Counted from the first letter of the stretch, positions 1 to 8,642 are shown. The stretch: DNA of 64,000 bases from UBA3775 sp051877895 (GCA_051877895.1 JBJEJI010000070.1:46323-110322), one strand, 5' to 3'. Numbers and translations: made by a program. The notes: generated by a model not told the origin, from the letters alone.

Positions 1-718
1 TACAGTTCTGGAAATAGGACCGGGCATCGGAACCCTTACCCAGTATCTTTGCGAAAATGCAAGACACTGTATTGCGGTAGAGATTGATAAAAATCTGATT
101 CCGATTCTTAAAAATGACACACTTGCTGCTTATGACAATGTAACTATTGTGAATGATGACATATTAAACGTGGATATAGAAGCATTGATTCGTTCCGTGG
201 GAGCAGAAAGTGTTAAGGTTGTTGCAAATCTTCCGTACTACATTACAACCCCGATTATTATGGGTCTCCTTGAGAAGAATGCTCCGGTATCCAGCATCAC
301 GGTTATGGTTCAGAAGGAGGTTGCACTGAGAATGCAGGCAGAGCCGGGGAGTAAGGATTATGGGGCTTTAAGTCTTGCTGTTTCCTATTATACCGAACCC
401 TATATTGCTGCAAATGTGCCTCCTAACTGTTTTATTCCAAGACCCAATGTGGGTAGTGCGGTTATAAGACTTAAGCTTCATGATGAAAAGCCGGTAAATC
501 CTAAGGATGAAAAACTGATGTTTAAAATAATCAGAGCCTCATTTAACCAGAGAAGAAAAACTTTGGTAAACGGACTGAAAAATTCTCAGGAGTTAAATAT
601 AACAAGAGAAGAGGCAGAAGCAGCATTAATCAGAATGGGTCTGGATGTAAATGTGCGTGGTGAAACCTTGTCACTGGCTGACTTTGCCGGATTGTCGGAT
701 GAATTAATTCAGCAGTAA
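1..718 (+). CDS. rsmA: 16S rRNA (adenine(1518)-N6/adenine(1519)-N6)-dimethyltransferase, 5' truncated
   Basis: The gene is open from base 2, so its start lies before the window; 238 codons remain. The enzyme (RsmA/KsgA) uses S-adenosylmethionine to dimethylate two adjacent adenines near the 3' end of 16S rRNA during small-subunit maturation. Visible signs are the SAM-binding motif I LEIGPGIGTLT at window residues 3-13, the acidic VEID strand after it, and the catalytic NLPYY motif at about residue 76. The C-terminal part holds the FIPRPNVGSAV and SFNQRRKTL stretches typical of the KsgA/Dim1 family. No promoter is visible. The next gene starts about 50 bases downstream on the same strand and may be co-transcribed. 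Only the first few dozen residues are missing, judged from the usual length of about 285. Confidence 0.95.
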   Translation, partial: TVLEIGPGIGTLTQYLCENARHCIAVEIDKNLIPILKNDTLAAYDNVTIVNDDILNVDIEALIRSVGAESVKVVANLPYYITTPIIMGLLEKNAPVSSITVMVQKEVALRMQAEPGSKDYGALSLAVSYYTEPYIAANVPPNCFIPRPNVGSAVIRLKLHDEKPVNPKDEKLMFKIIRASFNQRRKTLVNGLKNSQELNITREEAEAALIRMGLDVNVRGETLSLADFAGLSDELIQQ

Positions 719-767
719 TAGTAAGCAGTGCAACGGTGAATTTGTGTAAATGAAGCAGGAAAAAAAT

Positions 768-1526
768 ATGCAATTTTATGTATATAAAAAATTAATGCCG
801 GGATGCTTTGCAGAGCTAAGTGAATTTGTGGGAGAGGATGAACGATTTTTGCTCCGGAATCCGGGACGGGCATATATCGGGAATGTGCCTGCACATTTTC
901 TGGTAAGACATCAGAACAGAATATGTGCATATGCTGAGGCTGTCTGCATTGATTCGGATGGCTGCCTTAATGTAGAGATATTGTTTCATGCCGGTTCTTA
1001 TGCGGCGGAAGCAACACATAAACTTATTGATGGAATAAAGAATGTTGCTGCAGAGTATGACCTTCGTGTCAGAGTTTCATCTTCAGACAGTCAGGATGCA
1101 CCGCTCTTAAAAGAAGGATTTTATGTTGAAAAAGCGGATTATCTTTTGGCGTTAAATAAAAAGTTCGGTATGCCTGAAGATATAATGGAAAAAAGATGTC
1201 AGAAACCTGAAACCGAATTTGATTTTTTCATTACGGAGGATTCGGAAGGCGTGAAACAGTGTTCTGTTTTTCGTAAAATTGACAGGGTTGTAATTAGTTC
1301 CTGTCAGGTGTGTGAATATTCTTCATCAGTTTGTATTGCAGACGTTTTTACGCCGGAAGAATACAGGAGGAAGGGTTTTGCTTCAATGCTTCTTTTAAAT
1401 GTAATCAGAAAATTTGATGATAAAGACATTTTACTGCATGTGACCGGAGAAAACGAAGCAGCACTTACATTGTATTACAGTCTGGGTTTTGAAATAAAAG
1501 AAAGTATGTATACCTATATTTCCTAA
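768..1526 (+). CDS. GNAT family N-acetyltransferase
   Basis: A 252-residue protein whose C-terminal third is a GNAT acetyltransferase fold. The acetyl-CoA pyrophosphate-binding loop is RRKGFASMLL at residues 200-209, matching the family pattern R/Q-x-x-G-x-G/A, and it is followed by the usual end NEAALTLYYSLGFE. The N-terminal half has no clear catalytic loop and may be a second, degenerate GNAT-like domain. The ATG at 768 is preferred over the one at 750 because an AGGA lies 7 bases before it, while 750 has no ribosome binding site. Acceptor substrate cannot be told. It lies 49 bases after rsmA on the same strand. The family is sure; the function is open. Confidence 0.8.
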   Translation: MQFYVYKKLMPGCFAELSEFVGEDERFLLRNPGRAYIGNVPAHFLVRHQNRICAYAEAVCIDSDGCLNVEILFHAGSYAAEATHKLIDGIKNVAAEYDLRVRVSSSDSQDAPLLKEGFYVEKADYLLALNKKFGMPEDIMEKRCQKPETEFDFFITEDSEGVKQCSVFRKIDRVVISSCQVCEYSSSVCIADVFTPEEYRRKGFASMLLLNVIRKFDDKDILLHVTGENEAALTLYYSLGFEIKESMYTYIS

Positions 1527-1607
1527 TAATGCGAAAAAATTTTGAATTTATTGTAATTTAACGGGGAATAGGTTATGATGAATGAATACAGGAGAGATAT
1601 AAACAAT

Positions 1608-2117
1608 ATGAACGAACAAACAAAGAAAAAACTGTGGCCTGTCTGGATTGTTTTGGGAGCATTGCCCGGCGTTGTTGTGTGGTTGTTCCTGATCCGCATT
1701 GGTATTGCAGGAGAATTCGCAGGATTGCTTGCCGGCTTTGGTGCCATTGCATTTTACAGATGGTCAGGAGCGGAACTTAAAACTTCAAGACTTCTTGCGG
1801 GTTCGGCTATTCTTATAATCATTGCACTGCTTGTTAATCAGATAGGATACTCGCTGGATGTATATATAAAATTTGCAGAAAACTGGTATGGGGCTGCAGG
1901 AGAGAAATTCTCTTTTTGGGATGCCTTCGTAACCGTATTTAACAGTTTTCTTGTAAAAAACAGTGAAGGAATGAGGAAGTTTTATATTGAAGCCGGTGTA
2001 CAGGGAATACTTTGCACCCTTCTTATGTGGATAGCATTGTTTATCTATTACAGGAAAATGGATGAACTGGATGAGGGGGACAAATCATTTGAACAGGATA
2101 AGCCGGATGAACGGTAA
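1608..2117 (+). CDS. hypothetical integral membrane protein (about four TM helices)
   Basis: I do not recognise a family. The protein is 169 residues with hydrophobic stretches near residues 8-28, 30-47, 55-73 and 138-157 and a charged tail rich in Asp, Glu and Lys, which predicts a small multi-pass membrane protein with a cytoplasmic C-terminus. The ATG at 1608 has GGAGAG 11 bases upstream. An in-frame ATG at 1575 has a weaker site and is the alternative. It ends 20 bases before the AI-2E-family gene and is probably in the same transcript. Nothing in the sequence points to a catalytic role. Confidence 0.6.
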   Translation: MNEQTKKKLWPVWIVLGALPGVVVWLFLIRIGIAGEFAGLLAGFGAIAFYRWSGAELKTSRLLAGSAILIIIALLVNQIGYSLDVYIKFAENWYGAAGEKFSFWDAFVTVFNSFLVKNSEGMRKFYIEAGVQGILCTLLMWIALFIYYRKMDELDEGDKSFEQDKPDER

Positions 2118-2137
2118 AATGGCTTCAGGGAGGATTT

Positions 2138-3523
2138 ATGAATAAACAGGATAATTTTATTCCGCCGGAAGAAGAAAAATTAGGACGTAAATTTAAGGAT
2201 AATTTTGCCAAGTATGGGGAAATAGGAGTGGTTTGTTTCTGTGTTGTTGCGGCATGTCTTTTGTTTTACTATCTGCTGTTTAAGTTTGCAGTGGTAAAAA
2301 AGGGAATCGGAATAATTATTTCCGTTATTTCTCCGATTATCGTAGGATTTGTTTTTGCCTATATTTTAAATCCTATTGTAATGTTTCTGGAAGAATATTT
2401 TATGAAAATATACCAGAAGCATAAGCAGGCTGTTGCACGTTCGGGAAGAAAAAAAACGAAGCAGTCGCAAAAGCCTAAGAAGATTAAACCGGAAAGTGAT
2501 GATAATTCTGTCTGCACCAATCAGAACCCTATGCTTGTAAACGGAAGAAAGGTTGCAAGGAGAATTTCCATACTGATAACTGTTGTTGTGGTGGTTACGC
2601 TTGTAGGACTTCTTGCCACGGCAGTAATTCCGGCATTTGCCCGTAGTGTATCTTCCCTTGCGGAAAAACTGCCATACTACTACACAACAGTAAGTGAAGC
2701 AGTTATTAGTTTTGTTAATAAGCATGAATGGATATCCAGGCAGCTGCCTGATGTTAATAAGATACTTGAAAGCTTTAATATCTTTGAGATTTTAAGTAAT
2801 TATATTAATTCACTTCTTTCCACTGCATATAACTGGGTTATTGTGGCTTTTAAAATTGTTTACAATGTTTTAATCGGTCTGATTATAGCAATCTACCTGC
2901 TGGGAGGAAAAGAGCGCTATATCGGACAGGCAAAGAAAATAACTTATGCCCTGATGAAACCGGAACATGCAAAAAGATTTGTTCAGAATATGCACAATAC
3001 AAATCTAATTTTTAAAAGCGCAATTCTGGGTAAGATTCTGGATTCCATTATAATCGGATGCCTTTGCTTTATAGGCATGAGTATTCTGGGTATGTTTGGT
3101 CTGGAAGCGATAGGCAATAACAGGGTTTTGTTAAGTGTGGTTATCGGAGTAACCAATGTCATTCCTTTCTTTGGACCGTATATCGGCGGGATTCCAAGTG
3201 TATTTCTTGTATTTTGTGAAAATCCGGTACATGGTCTGGTGTTTGCCATTTTTGTTGTTGTACTCCAACAGTTTGACTGTAACTTCCTGGATCCGAGAGT
3301 TGTAGGCAACAGTGTGGGACTTTCACCACTGTACGTTCTGTCATTCTGTCTTATCGGAGGAGGTCTTTTCGGTATAGTCGGAATGCTGGTGGCAACGCCT
3401 ACAGGAGCCGTTATTTACGGATTTACAAAATCCTGGATTGAAAGCCGTCTGGAAGCAAAAGAACTTCCGGTAAAAACTGCGGACTATGCAGAAAAGCCCG
3501 GAGCTAACAAGCAAAAAGCGTAG
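2138..3523 (+). CDS. AI-2E family transporter / putative permease
   Basis: A 461-residue multi-pass membrane protein of the AI-2E (PerM/TqsA/YtvI) family. The family features are an N-terminal helix pair with SVISPIIVGFVFAYILNPIV, a central soluble section, and the C-terminal helices with VTNVIPFFGPYIGGIPS and FLDPRVVGNSVGLSPLYVL, which are conserved family blocks. A strongly basic, disordered-looking loop (about residues 88-140, with runs of Lys/Arg and KKTKQSQKPKKIKPES) separates the second and third helices. Members export small molecules or ions; the substrate here is unknown. A GGGAGG site precedes the ATG by 6 bases. It follows a small membrane-protein gene closely. Confidence 0.85.
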   Translation: MNKQDNFIPPEEEKLGRKFKDNFAKYGEIGVVCFCVVAACLLFYYLLFKFAVVKKGIGIIISVISPIIVGFVFAYILNPIVMFLEEYFMKIYQKHKQAVARSGRKKTKQSQKPKKIKPESDDNSVCTNQNPMLVNGRKVARRISILITVVVVVTLVGLLATAVIPAFARSVSSLAEKLPYYYTTVSEAVISFVNKHEWISRQLPDVNKILESFNIFEILSNYINSLLSTAYNWVIVAFKIVYNVLIGLIIAIYLLGGKERYIGQAKKITYALMKPEHAKRFVQNMHNTNLIFKSAILGKILDSIIIGCLCFIGMSILGMFGLEAIGNNRVLLSVVIGVTNVIPFFGPYIGGIPSVFLVFCENPVHGLVFAIFVVVLQQFDCNFLDPRVVGNSVGLSPLYVLSFCLIGGGLFGIVGMLVATPTGAVIYGFTKSWIESRLEAKELPVKTADYAEKPGANKQKA

Positions 3524-3625
3524 CGTTTGCGAATTTTACATAAAGCGAAAAAGTAATAATAAAGACAAAAGGGAATAATCCGGACAAACCGGAATATATT
3601 GTACCAAGGACTGGAGGTACAGTAT

Positions 3626-4624
3626 ATGATTAATCGGAAAATACTTTATTTTTATGAATATGCAAGTGAAGTCAGAGGCAGATGCCTGGGGCATGCCAAA
3701 GTTATGGTATGCGGGCAGAAGCTGAAGCTTACACTTGCTTTTTCTTTGCCCAGGTGGGAAAAGATAAACTGTAAACTTTATTTTGCGGCAGAAAATAATG
3801 AAGGTGAAGTTGTGGTAACGGAATTGGGAGAAATCATGCCCTGTGATATTATGACTGTTTATCATTTAGATGTGCCGGAGGAAAGACTTGGCGGGATGTT
3901 ATTTACTAAAATAATTCATATTTGTCTTTTCTTACGAAAAAATGAAGAACATTATCTTAAGGCGGTCAGCGGAATATTTGATATTACAAGTAAAAGTCTG
4001 GATTCGCTTCTGGATGTACAGAAAAAAAGAGAATATCAGGAAAAGAAGTGCCGGGAAAACAAGTGTGAGGAAACCGAATATCAGGAAATAAAAGGTAAGG
4101 AAAACGAGTGTGAGGAAACTGAATTTAAGGAAAGAAAATGTCAGGAAGTCAAGTGTGAGGAAACTGAATTTAAGGAAAGAAAATGTCAGGAAAATAAGAG
4201 TCTTGAAAACGAATCTCAGGAAAGTGTATGTCAGAAAACAGAATATAAAAACACAGAGGTCCGTTCCATAAAAGAATTTGTTGGACAACTGATGGCAACC
4301 CGACCTGAATACAGACCATTCAGCTCAGGAAAAATATCCTATGCAGTAAGAATAGGAGTAGGGGATGTTATGAATCTTTCGATTCTGGAATCAGGACTAA
4401 AGGATAACAGCTTTCTGTTACATGGGTTTTACAGATATAAGCATATTCTGCTGGCAAGCAGCAGAATAAGAGGACAAATAAATTTTTATATTCTTGTGCC
4501 GGGCGTAAAATCAGAAAGAGAACAAAGATTGGCAGACATGTATGGCTTCCATGATTTTATTTCTCTTGACGGACAGCCGGCAAAACCGGGAAGTTTTGGA
4601 TATTATTCCTGGATGCTTTCCTGA
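3626..4624 (+). CDS. unknown protein with Cys-rich, charged 15-residue repeat linker
   Basis: A 332-residue protein in three parts. Residues 1-130 form a folded-looking N-terminal part. Residues about 132-212 are a very polar linker of Lys, Glu, Gln and Cys, in which a 45-base unit is repeated in frame at 4063, 4108 and 4153 (protein unit close to CEETEFKERKCQEVK). Residues 213-332 form a second globular part with HGFYRYKHILLA and FYILVPGVKSEREQ, followed by a region rich in Gly, Tyr and Trp. That C-terminal part resembles a domain I associate with uncharacterised Lachnospiraceae proteins, but I cannot name it with certainty. GGAGG lies 8 bases before the ATG at 3626; an upstream in-frame TTG at 3599 has no ribosome binding site. 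No signal peptide or membrane helix. Its stop overlaps the convergent tadA end by 22 bases. Confidence 0.75.
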   Translation: MINRKILYFYEYASEVRGRCLGHAKVMVCGQKLKLTLAFSLPRWEKINCKLYFAAENNEGEVVVTELGEIMPCDIMTVYHLDVPEERLGGMLFTKIIHICLFLRKNEEHYLKAVSGIFDITSKSLDSLLDVQKKREYQEKKCRENKCEETEYQEIKGKENECEETEFKERKCQEVKCEETEFKERKCQENKSLENESQESVCQKTEYKNTEVRSIKEFVGQLMATRPEYRPFSSGKISYAVRIGVGDVMNLSILESGLKDNSFLLHGFYRYKHILLASSRIRGQINFYILVPGVKSEREQRLADMYGFHDFISLDGQPAKPGSFGYYSWMLS

Positions 4625-5100
4625 GGCATTTCCTTTTTCCTATCTCTTAATTCTTTGAAAAAGGTGCTGAGGAGTTCGCTACATTCATCTGCAAGAATTC
4701 CTGATTCCGTTTCTACACGGTGATTGAAAACAGACATGTCGAGAAGATTCAGAAGCGAGCCTGCACAGCCTGCCTTGGGATTCATGGCACCGATATATAC
4801 TTTATCAATGCGGGACTGGACCAGAGCACCTGCACACATCTGGCACGGTTCAAGGGTAACATACATACTACAACCCTCAAGTCTCCAGTCCCCTAATTTT
4901 TTACTGGCTTTTTTTATGGCAATCAGCTCTGCATGAGCAAGAGTGCAGCTGTCTGTACGTCTGCGATTATAGCCTGAAGAAATTACTTTGCCGTCTTTAA
5001 CAATTACACAGCCGATAGGAACTTCCATAAGTGCATAGGCTTTTTTGGCTTCTTTCAGTGCTCTTCTCATAAACTTATCATCATTAGTTTCTTTTTTCAT
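4603..5100 (-). CDS. tadA: tRNA-specific adenosine deaminase
   Basis: A 165-residue zinc-dependent deaminase that converts adenosine-34 of the tRNA wobble position to inosine. The catalytic HAE triad is at residues 56-58 (within TLAHAELIAIKK), and the zinc ligands are in PCQMC at residues 85-89. Both match the CDA/TadA superfamily. RRRTDSCTLAHAE and GAMNPKAGCAGSLLNLL are typical of TadA rather than of cytidine deaminases. The ATG at 5100 is chosen because GAGGT lies 10 bases before it; a TTG three codons earlier is badly spaced. The 3' end overlaps the convergent unknown gene by 22 bases. Length and motifs are complete. Confidence 0.95.
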   Translation of the reverse strand: MKKETNDDKFMRRALKEAKKAYALMEVPIGCVIVKDGKVISSGYNRRRTDSCTLAHAELIAIKKASKKLGDWRLEGCSMYVTLEPCQMCAGALVQSRIDKVYIGAMNPKAGCAGSLLNLLDMSVFNHRVETESGILADECSELLSTFFKELRDRKKEMPQESIQE

Positions 5101-5209
5101 AAATGTCAATACCTCAATTTGAAAAACCGATAATTTAATAAATTATATCATGAGCAGGATATTTTGCATAGTTTTATTACATAATTTCTCGAAAAATTAT
5201 GATTTTGTA

Positions 5210-5238
5210 TTGAATTATTGCAATTTTAATAGTAAAAT
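5210..5238 (+). promoter_or_regulatory. candidate sigma-A promoter for the HTH/GGDEF/EAL gene
   Basis: TTGAAT at 5210-5215 and TAAAAT at 5233-5238 are separated by 17 bases, about 50 bases before the start codon. Just upstream (5181-5200) is an imperfect inverted repeat ATAATTT...AAATTAT that could be an operator. Both are sequence matches only, in an AT-rich stretch where chance matches are common. Confidence 0.4.
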
Positions 5239-5288
5239 TTGACTGACACGTAATTGTGCTTACTTTTCGAGAGAGAAGGAGGGGACTA

Positions 5289-8027
5289 ATGATAACCCTG
5301 TCTGAAGAAAATAAAAAAATACTTTTAAATGTTTTTTCCAAAAACTTAACATTATATCGAAAAACAATGAAAATCTCCCAGGAAGAATTTGGAAGTCTCA
5401 TTGGAATTACAAGGCAAACGGTGAGCTCTATTGAGAGAGGTGCTTACACTCTTACCTGGTCTATTTTTTTGTCATGTCTTTTAATTTGCTCCAATAATAC
5501 TCAGGCAAGACAAATGATTATTAATACTTTTGCAGGTGATGATGTGTTGACGGCATATCTGGAAAGCATGATGAGTGTCCCTGCAAAACATACAGGTTAT
5601 AGTTTTGCCAGAAATGCCAGACAGTTGGATTCAATATCCTGCGTAATTACGGACACCCCGGGTTTCCCTGTTGTGGAATGTGATGATAAAATGACGGAAG
5701 TCATTGGAGGAATTCCGGAGAATGGTCTGAACTTTCTTTCAATAATTGCAAAAGAAGACAGAGAAATCGTAAATAGTGTCCTTACGGAAAAAATACGAAA
5801 GCAGATGTTTGTCTGTTTGGAATGTCACATTATTAATGGTGACGGAGAAAAAATCCTTGTGAATTGTATCATAAGGCGACAGAAAAAGTTGATGAAGGAT
5901 GGTCGTTTCGATGTAGTCATTACAGGCTATTCGGGAGAAGCACTAAGAAAGCACACTATATCCGATATGATGGATGTAATTCCTACAGGTCTGGTGGTTT
6001 ATGAGGTTCGCAGAGCAGGAGAAGAAGTCCTTACAGACATGTACTACGCAAATCAGGCATTTTATGATGTAATCGGACACACAAAAGAACAGTTTGCCTC
6101 AATACATAATAACAATTTTAAAAATCTGGTGGCTTCGGATGATGTAAAAAGAGCAGGAAAGATTTTTCATAACAGAAGAGAAAATCAGATTTTGATTTCC
6201 GAAATAAGAATAAATGTTTTTGAAGGAAGTGCTCAGTGGGTTCATTGCAGCTCAAAGCTGTTGCTGCACAGTGAAGATGGAACGGATATTATTGCTATTG
6301 TTCTTACCAACATCACCAACAGAGTCAATTCCGAAATCAACATGAAATATCAGCTGGACCGTTATCGTCAGATTGACGAAGTGTCGGATGACATTCAGTT
6401 CAACTATGAGCTGGGTGAGGACAGGTTTACCATACCTGTAAAATTTGGTAAATTCATGAGTTCTGACAATGTAATTAAGCATTTCATTGCTGAGAACAAA
6501 GCTAAAGAATTTGTCCATCCTGAAGACTATGACATTTACATCAAGCAGGCAAGCCAGGCCCTTGATGTAGGTGGGAAAAGCACGGCTGAATACCGAATCA
6601 GGGTCCGTGAAAAGGAATATAGCTGGTGCAGGGTTATATTAAACTGTGTGGTTGATGAACAGGGCACCATAAGTTATGTCTATGGAAGAATTCTTGTTAT
6701 TGATGAAGAAAAGAGAATACAAAAGGAGCATAAAGATGACAGAATGCTTATTAACAGACTGTCATCAACAGACCGCCTTACAGGTCTTTACAACCGTACT
6801 GCTTTCAGGGCAAGGGTGGAAGAAATACTGAAAAAAGATGACATGGATGCTGTACATGCACTTGTATATATGGACATCAATAACTTTTCTTTCATTAATG
6901 AAAAGTATGGATATCCGGCAGGTGACAGACTTCTCAGGGAATTTTCCCAGATGTTTCTCAGAAAAGGAAAGAAATGTTTTGGTTGTCGTCCTCATTCTGA
7001 TTTCTTCATTGTTTATGTTAATGACAGTGATAAGCGTCAGGTTATCAGCAAAATTAATAACTGGGCAAAGCTTTTCTCTGAGCATCAGACAAAAACGTAT
7101 CCGGGCATAGACATAAGAATCAGTGCGGGCGTATACTTTATTCCGTTTACTCAGACTGATATTGCCCAGGCCATTGATTGTGCCAATATGGCCAGAAAAC
7201 AGATTAAGAAGAATAAATTGAAAAACATCTGTATATTTACAGACAGCCTGAAGGAGCGTAGGGCTTATGAACAGTCAATTGTAGGTGAAATTTCCGATGC
7301 AATAAAATCTGATAAGATAGAAGTTTTTCTTCAGCCGAAATTTTCCATCAGTTCAAGGGAAATTATTGGTGCAGAAGCACTTGCACGTTGGAAAAATGAT
7401 GACGGAACCTATAAAAATGCTGCAGATTTCATTCCTATTCTTGAGGAATCAGGAAGGATTACAGATTTGGATTTCTGTGTATACACAAAGGTGCTTCAAA
7501 CTCTCAGAAAATGGAAAAAGCTGAAAAAGAAAGCAGTTCCGGTATCGGTTAACTTCTCTGACAGGCATAATACTTATGCGGGCTTTGATGAAAAGATTTA
7601 CAGACTTGCAGAGCAATATGATGTTGATTTCTCCAGTATAGAAATTGAGGTCAAAGAAAAGATACTCTCTTCCAACGTGGATAATATCTGTGACAAGGTG
7701 GAAAATCTGCAGAAAAAGGGATTTACCATTACTTTAGACGGCTTTGGTTATGGTGGGTCTTCTTTGGGATTTTTGCTTAATGCTCCGGTGAATGCAGTAA
7801 AAGTGGATAAAAATATCTGGAAAAATATTTCCATTTCCGAAAAAGAAAAGAATTTTGTAAAAGCTTTGTCGGATATGATTTCTTCTGTGCATAAAGATGT
7901 TGTGTTTGAAGGTGTTGAAACCGAAGAGCAGGCACAGTTGCTTTCGGACAGTGGATTTACAAAGGCACAGGGATATTTATTTGCCGAACCTATGAAAGTA
8001 GAGGAATTTGAAGCGAGATATTTGTAG
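5289..8027 (+). CDS. XRE-HTH / PAS / degenerate GGDEF / EAL-domain protein
   Basis: A 912-residue cytoplasmic regulator. Residues about 14-60 form an XRE-type helix-turn-helix (SQEEFGSLIGITRQTVSSIE), suggesting DNA binding. A PAS-like region follows (two or three units to about residue 480). Residues 495-655 are a diguanylate-cyclase fold in which the GGDEF signature is replaced by PHSDF (568-572), so cyclase activity is unlikely. Residues about 668-905 are a c-di-GMP phosphodiesterase fold: the EAL triplet is present at 696-698 and FEGVETEEQ is intact, but the DDFG motif reads DGFG (817-820), losing a metal-ligand aspartate. It may therefore bind rather than cut c-di-GMP. AAGGAGGGG lies just before the ATG at 5289; an in-frame GTG at 5256 is less likely. 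Confidence 0.85.
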   Translation: MITLSEENKKILLNVFSKNLTLYRKTMKISQEEFGSLIGITRQTVSSIERGAYTLTWSIFLSCLLICSNNTQARQMIINTFAGDDVLTAYLESMMSVPAKHTGYSFARNARQLDSISCVITDTPGFPVVECDDKMTEVIGGIPENGLNFLSIIAKEDREIVNSVLTEKIRKQMFVCLECHIINGDGEKILVNCIIRRQKKLMKDGRFDVVITGYSGEALRKHTISDMMDVIPTGLVVYEVRRAGEEVLTDMYYANQAFYDVIGHTKEQFASIHNNNFKNLVASDDVKRAGKIFHNRRENQILISEIRINVFEGSAQWVHCSSKLLLHSEDGTDIIAIVLTNITNRVNSEINMKYQLDRYRQIDEVSDDIQFNYELGEDRFTIPVKFGKFMSSDNVIKHFIAENKAKEFVHPEDYDIYIKQASQALDVGGKSTAEYRIRVREKEYSWCRVILNCVVDEQGTISYVYGRILVIDEEKRIQKEHKDDRMLINRLSSTDRLTGLYNRTAFRARVEEILKKDDMDAVHALVYMDINNFSFINEKYGYPAGDRLLREFSQMFLRKGKKCFGCRPHSDFFIVYVNDSDKRQVISKINNWAKLFSEHQTKTYPGIDIRISAGVYFIPFTQTDIAQAIDCANMARKQIKKNKLKNICIFTDSLKERRAYEQSIVGEISDAIKSDKIEVFLQPKFSISSREIIGAEALARWKNDDGTYKNAADFIPILEESGRITDLDFCVYTKVLQTLRKWKKLKKKAVPVSVNFSDRHNTYAGFDEKIYRLAEQYDVDFSSIEIEVKEKILSSNVDNICDKVENLQKKGFTITLDGFGYGGSSLGFLLNAPVNAVKVDKNIWKNISISEKEKNFVKALSDMISSVHKDVVFEGVETEEQAQLLSDSGFTKAQGYLFAEPMKVEEFEARYL

Positions 8028-8047
8028 AAAATTATGATATAAAAGTG

Positions 8048-8075
8048 TTGACTTTTATAAAAGTAGTAGTATAAT
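8048..8075 (+). promoter_or_regulatory. sigma-A promoter of queT
   Basis: TTGACT at 8048-8053 and TATAAT at 8070-8075 with a 16-base spacer, directly before the riboswitch leader. The transcript would begin a few bases downstream, so the 8081-8100 hairpin and the aptamer lie in the 5' untranslated region. Confidence 0.75.
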
Positions 8076-8080
8076 GCATT

Positions 8081-8100
8081 GATGTGGCACATGCCACATC
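8081..8100 (+). other. 9-bp inverted repeat at the 5' end of the queT leader
   Basis: GATGTGGCA and TGCCACATC form perfect 9-base arms around a two-base centre, immediately before the riboswitch stem and just after the -10 box. In RNA it would be a stable 5' hairpin; in DNA it could be an operator. It is not part of the known preQ1-I aptamer. Confidence 0.55.
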
Positions 8101-8142
8101 GGTGAGTTCGAAACCATCCTCACCTAAAACAAAACTAAGGAG
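8101..8142 (+). promoter_or_regulatory. preQ1-I riboswitch
   Basis: The stem GGTGAG (8101-8106)/CTCACC (8119-8124) closes a 12-base loop TTCGAAACCATC. It is followed by an A-rich tail TAAAACAAAACTAAGG that can pair back into the loop, as in the class I preQ1 aptamer (H-type pseudoknot). The tail runs straight into the Shine-Dalgarno AAGGAG at 8137-8142, eight bases before the queT ATG. Ligand binding should therefore hide the ribosome binding site, that is, translational repression by pre-queuosine-1. Family knowledge supports this layout, and the downstream gene is a queuosine-precursor transporter. Confidence 0.87.
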
Positions 8143-8150
8143 ACAATTAA

Positions 8151-8642
8151 ATGAAGAAAAAAGTGTTTTTCACTACCCAGGCTGCACTTATTGCAGCACT
8201 CTATGTTGTGCTGACCTATTTTATCAGTGCTTTTAATCTTGCAAGCGGAGCAATACAGTTCCGTGTGTCCGAAGCACTCACAATCCTTCCGGTATTTACA
8301 CCGGCAGCCATTCCGGGATTATTCATCGGCTGTCTGCTCAGCAATACGCTTACAGGCTGTCTGCTTCCGGATGTGATTTTCGGTTCTCTTGCTACTTTGA
8401 TTGGTGCGCTTGGAACTTATGCTCTCAGAAAGATGCCTTATCTGGCACCGATTTGCCCGGTAGTTGCAAATGCGTTTATTGTACCGTTTGTTTTAAAATA
8501 TGCATATGGTCTGGGAGATGCTTACTGGTATCTGGTAGTAACAGTAGGAATCGGAGAAATCCTTTCCTGTTATGTTGTAGGATTAATTCTTTATGGTGTG
8601 CTGAAAAAAAATAAACGTTTTTTTCAGCCGGACATTGATTAG
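8151..8642 (+). CDS. queT: QueT-family queuosine precursor (preQ1) ECF transporter substrate-binding subunit
   Basis: A 163-residue hydrophobic protein with about five or six membrane helices, of the QueT/DUF988 (COG4708) family. These are S-components of ECF-type transporters predicted to import preQ1 or preQ0 for queuosine tRNA modification. Diagnostic stretches are FRVSEALTILPVF, TPAAIPGLFIGCLLSN and FGSLATLIGALG. The preQ1-I riboswitch directly in front of the gene strongly supports the substrate assignment. The energising ECF module (EcfAA'T) is not in this window, as is usual for group II ECF systems. The stop codon overlaps the convergent metallophosphoesterase stop by four bases. Confidence 0.92.
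   Translation: MKKKVFFTTQAALIAALYVVLTYFISAFNLASGAIQFRVSEALTILPVFTPAAIPGLFIGCLLSNTLTGCLLPDVIFGSLATLIGALGTYALRKMPYLAPICPVVANAFIVPFVLKYAYGLGDAYWYLVVTVGIGEILSCYVVGLILYGVLKKNKRFFQPDID

Noticed and set aside
3932..4288. Open frame on the minus strand, rich in Phe and Leu, across the repeat region
   Set aside because: It is the antisense reading of the Lys/Glu repeat of the plus-strand gene; no ribosome binding site and the composition follows from the repeat.
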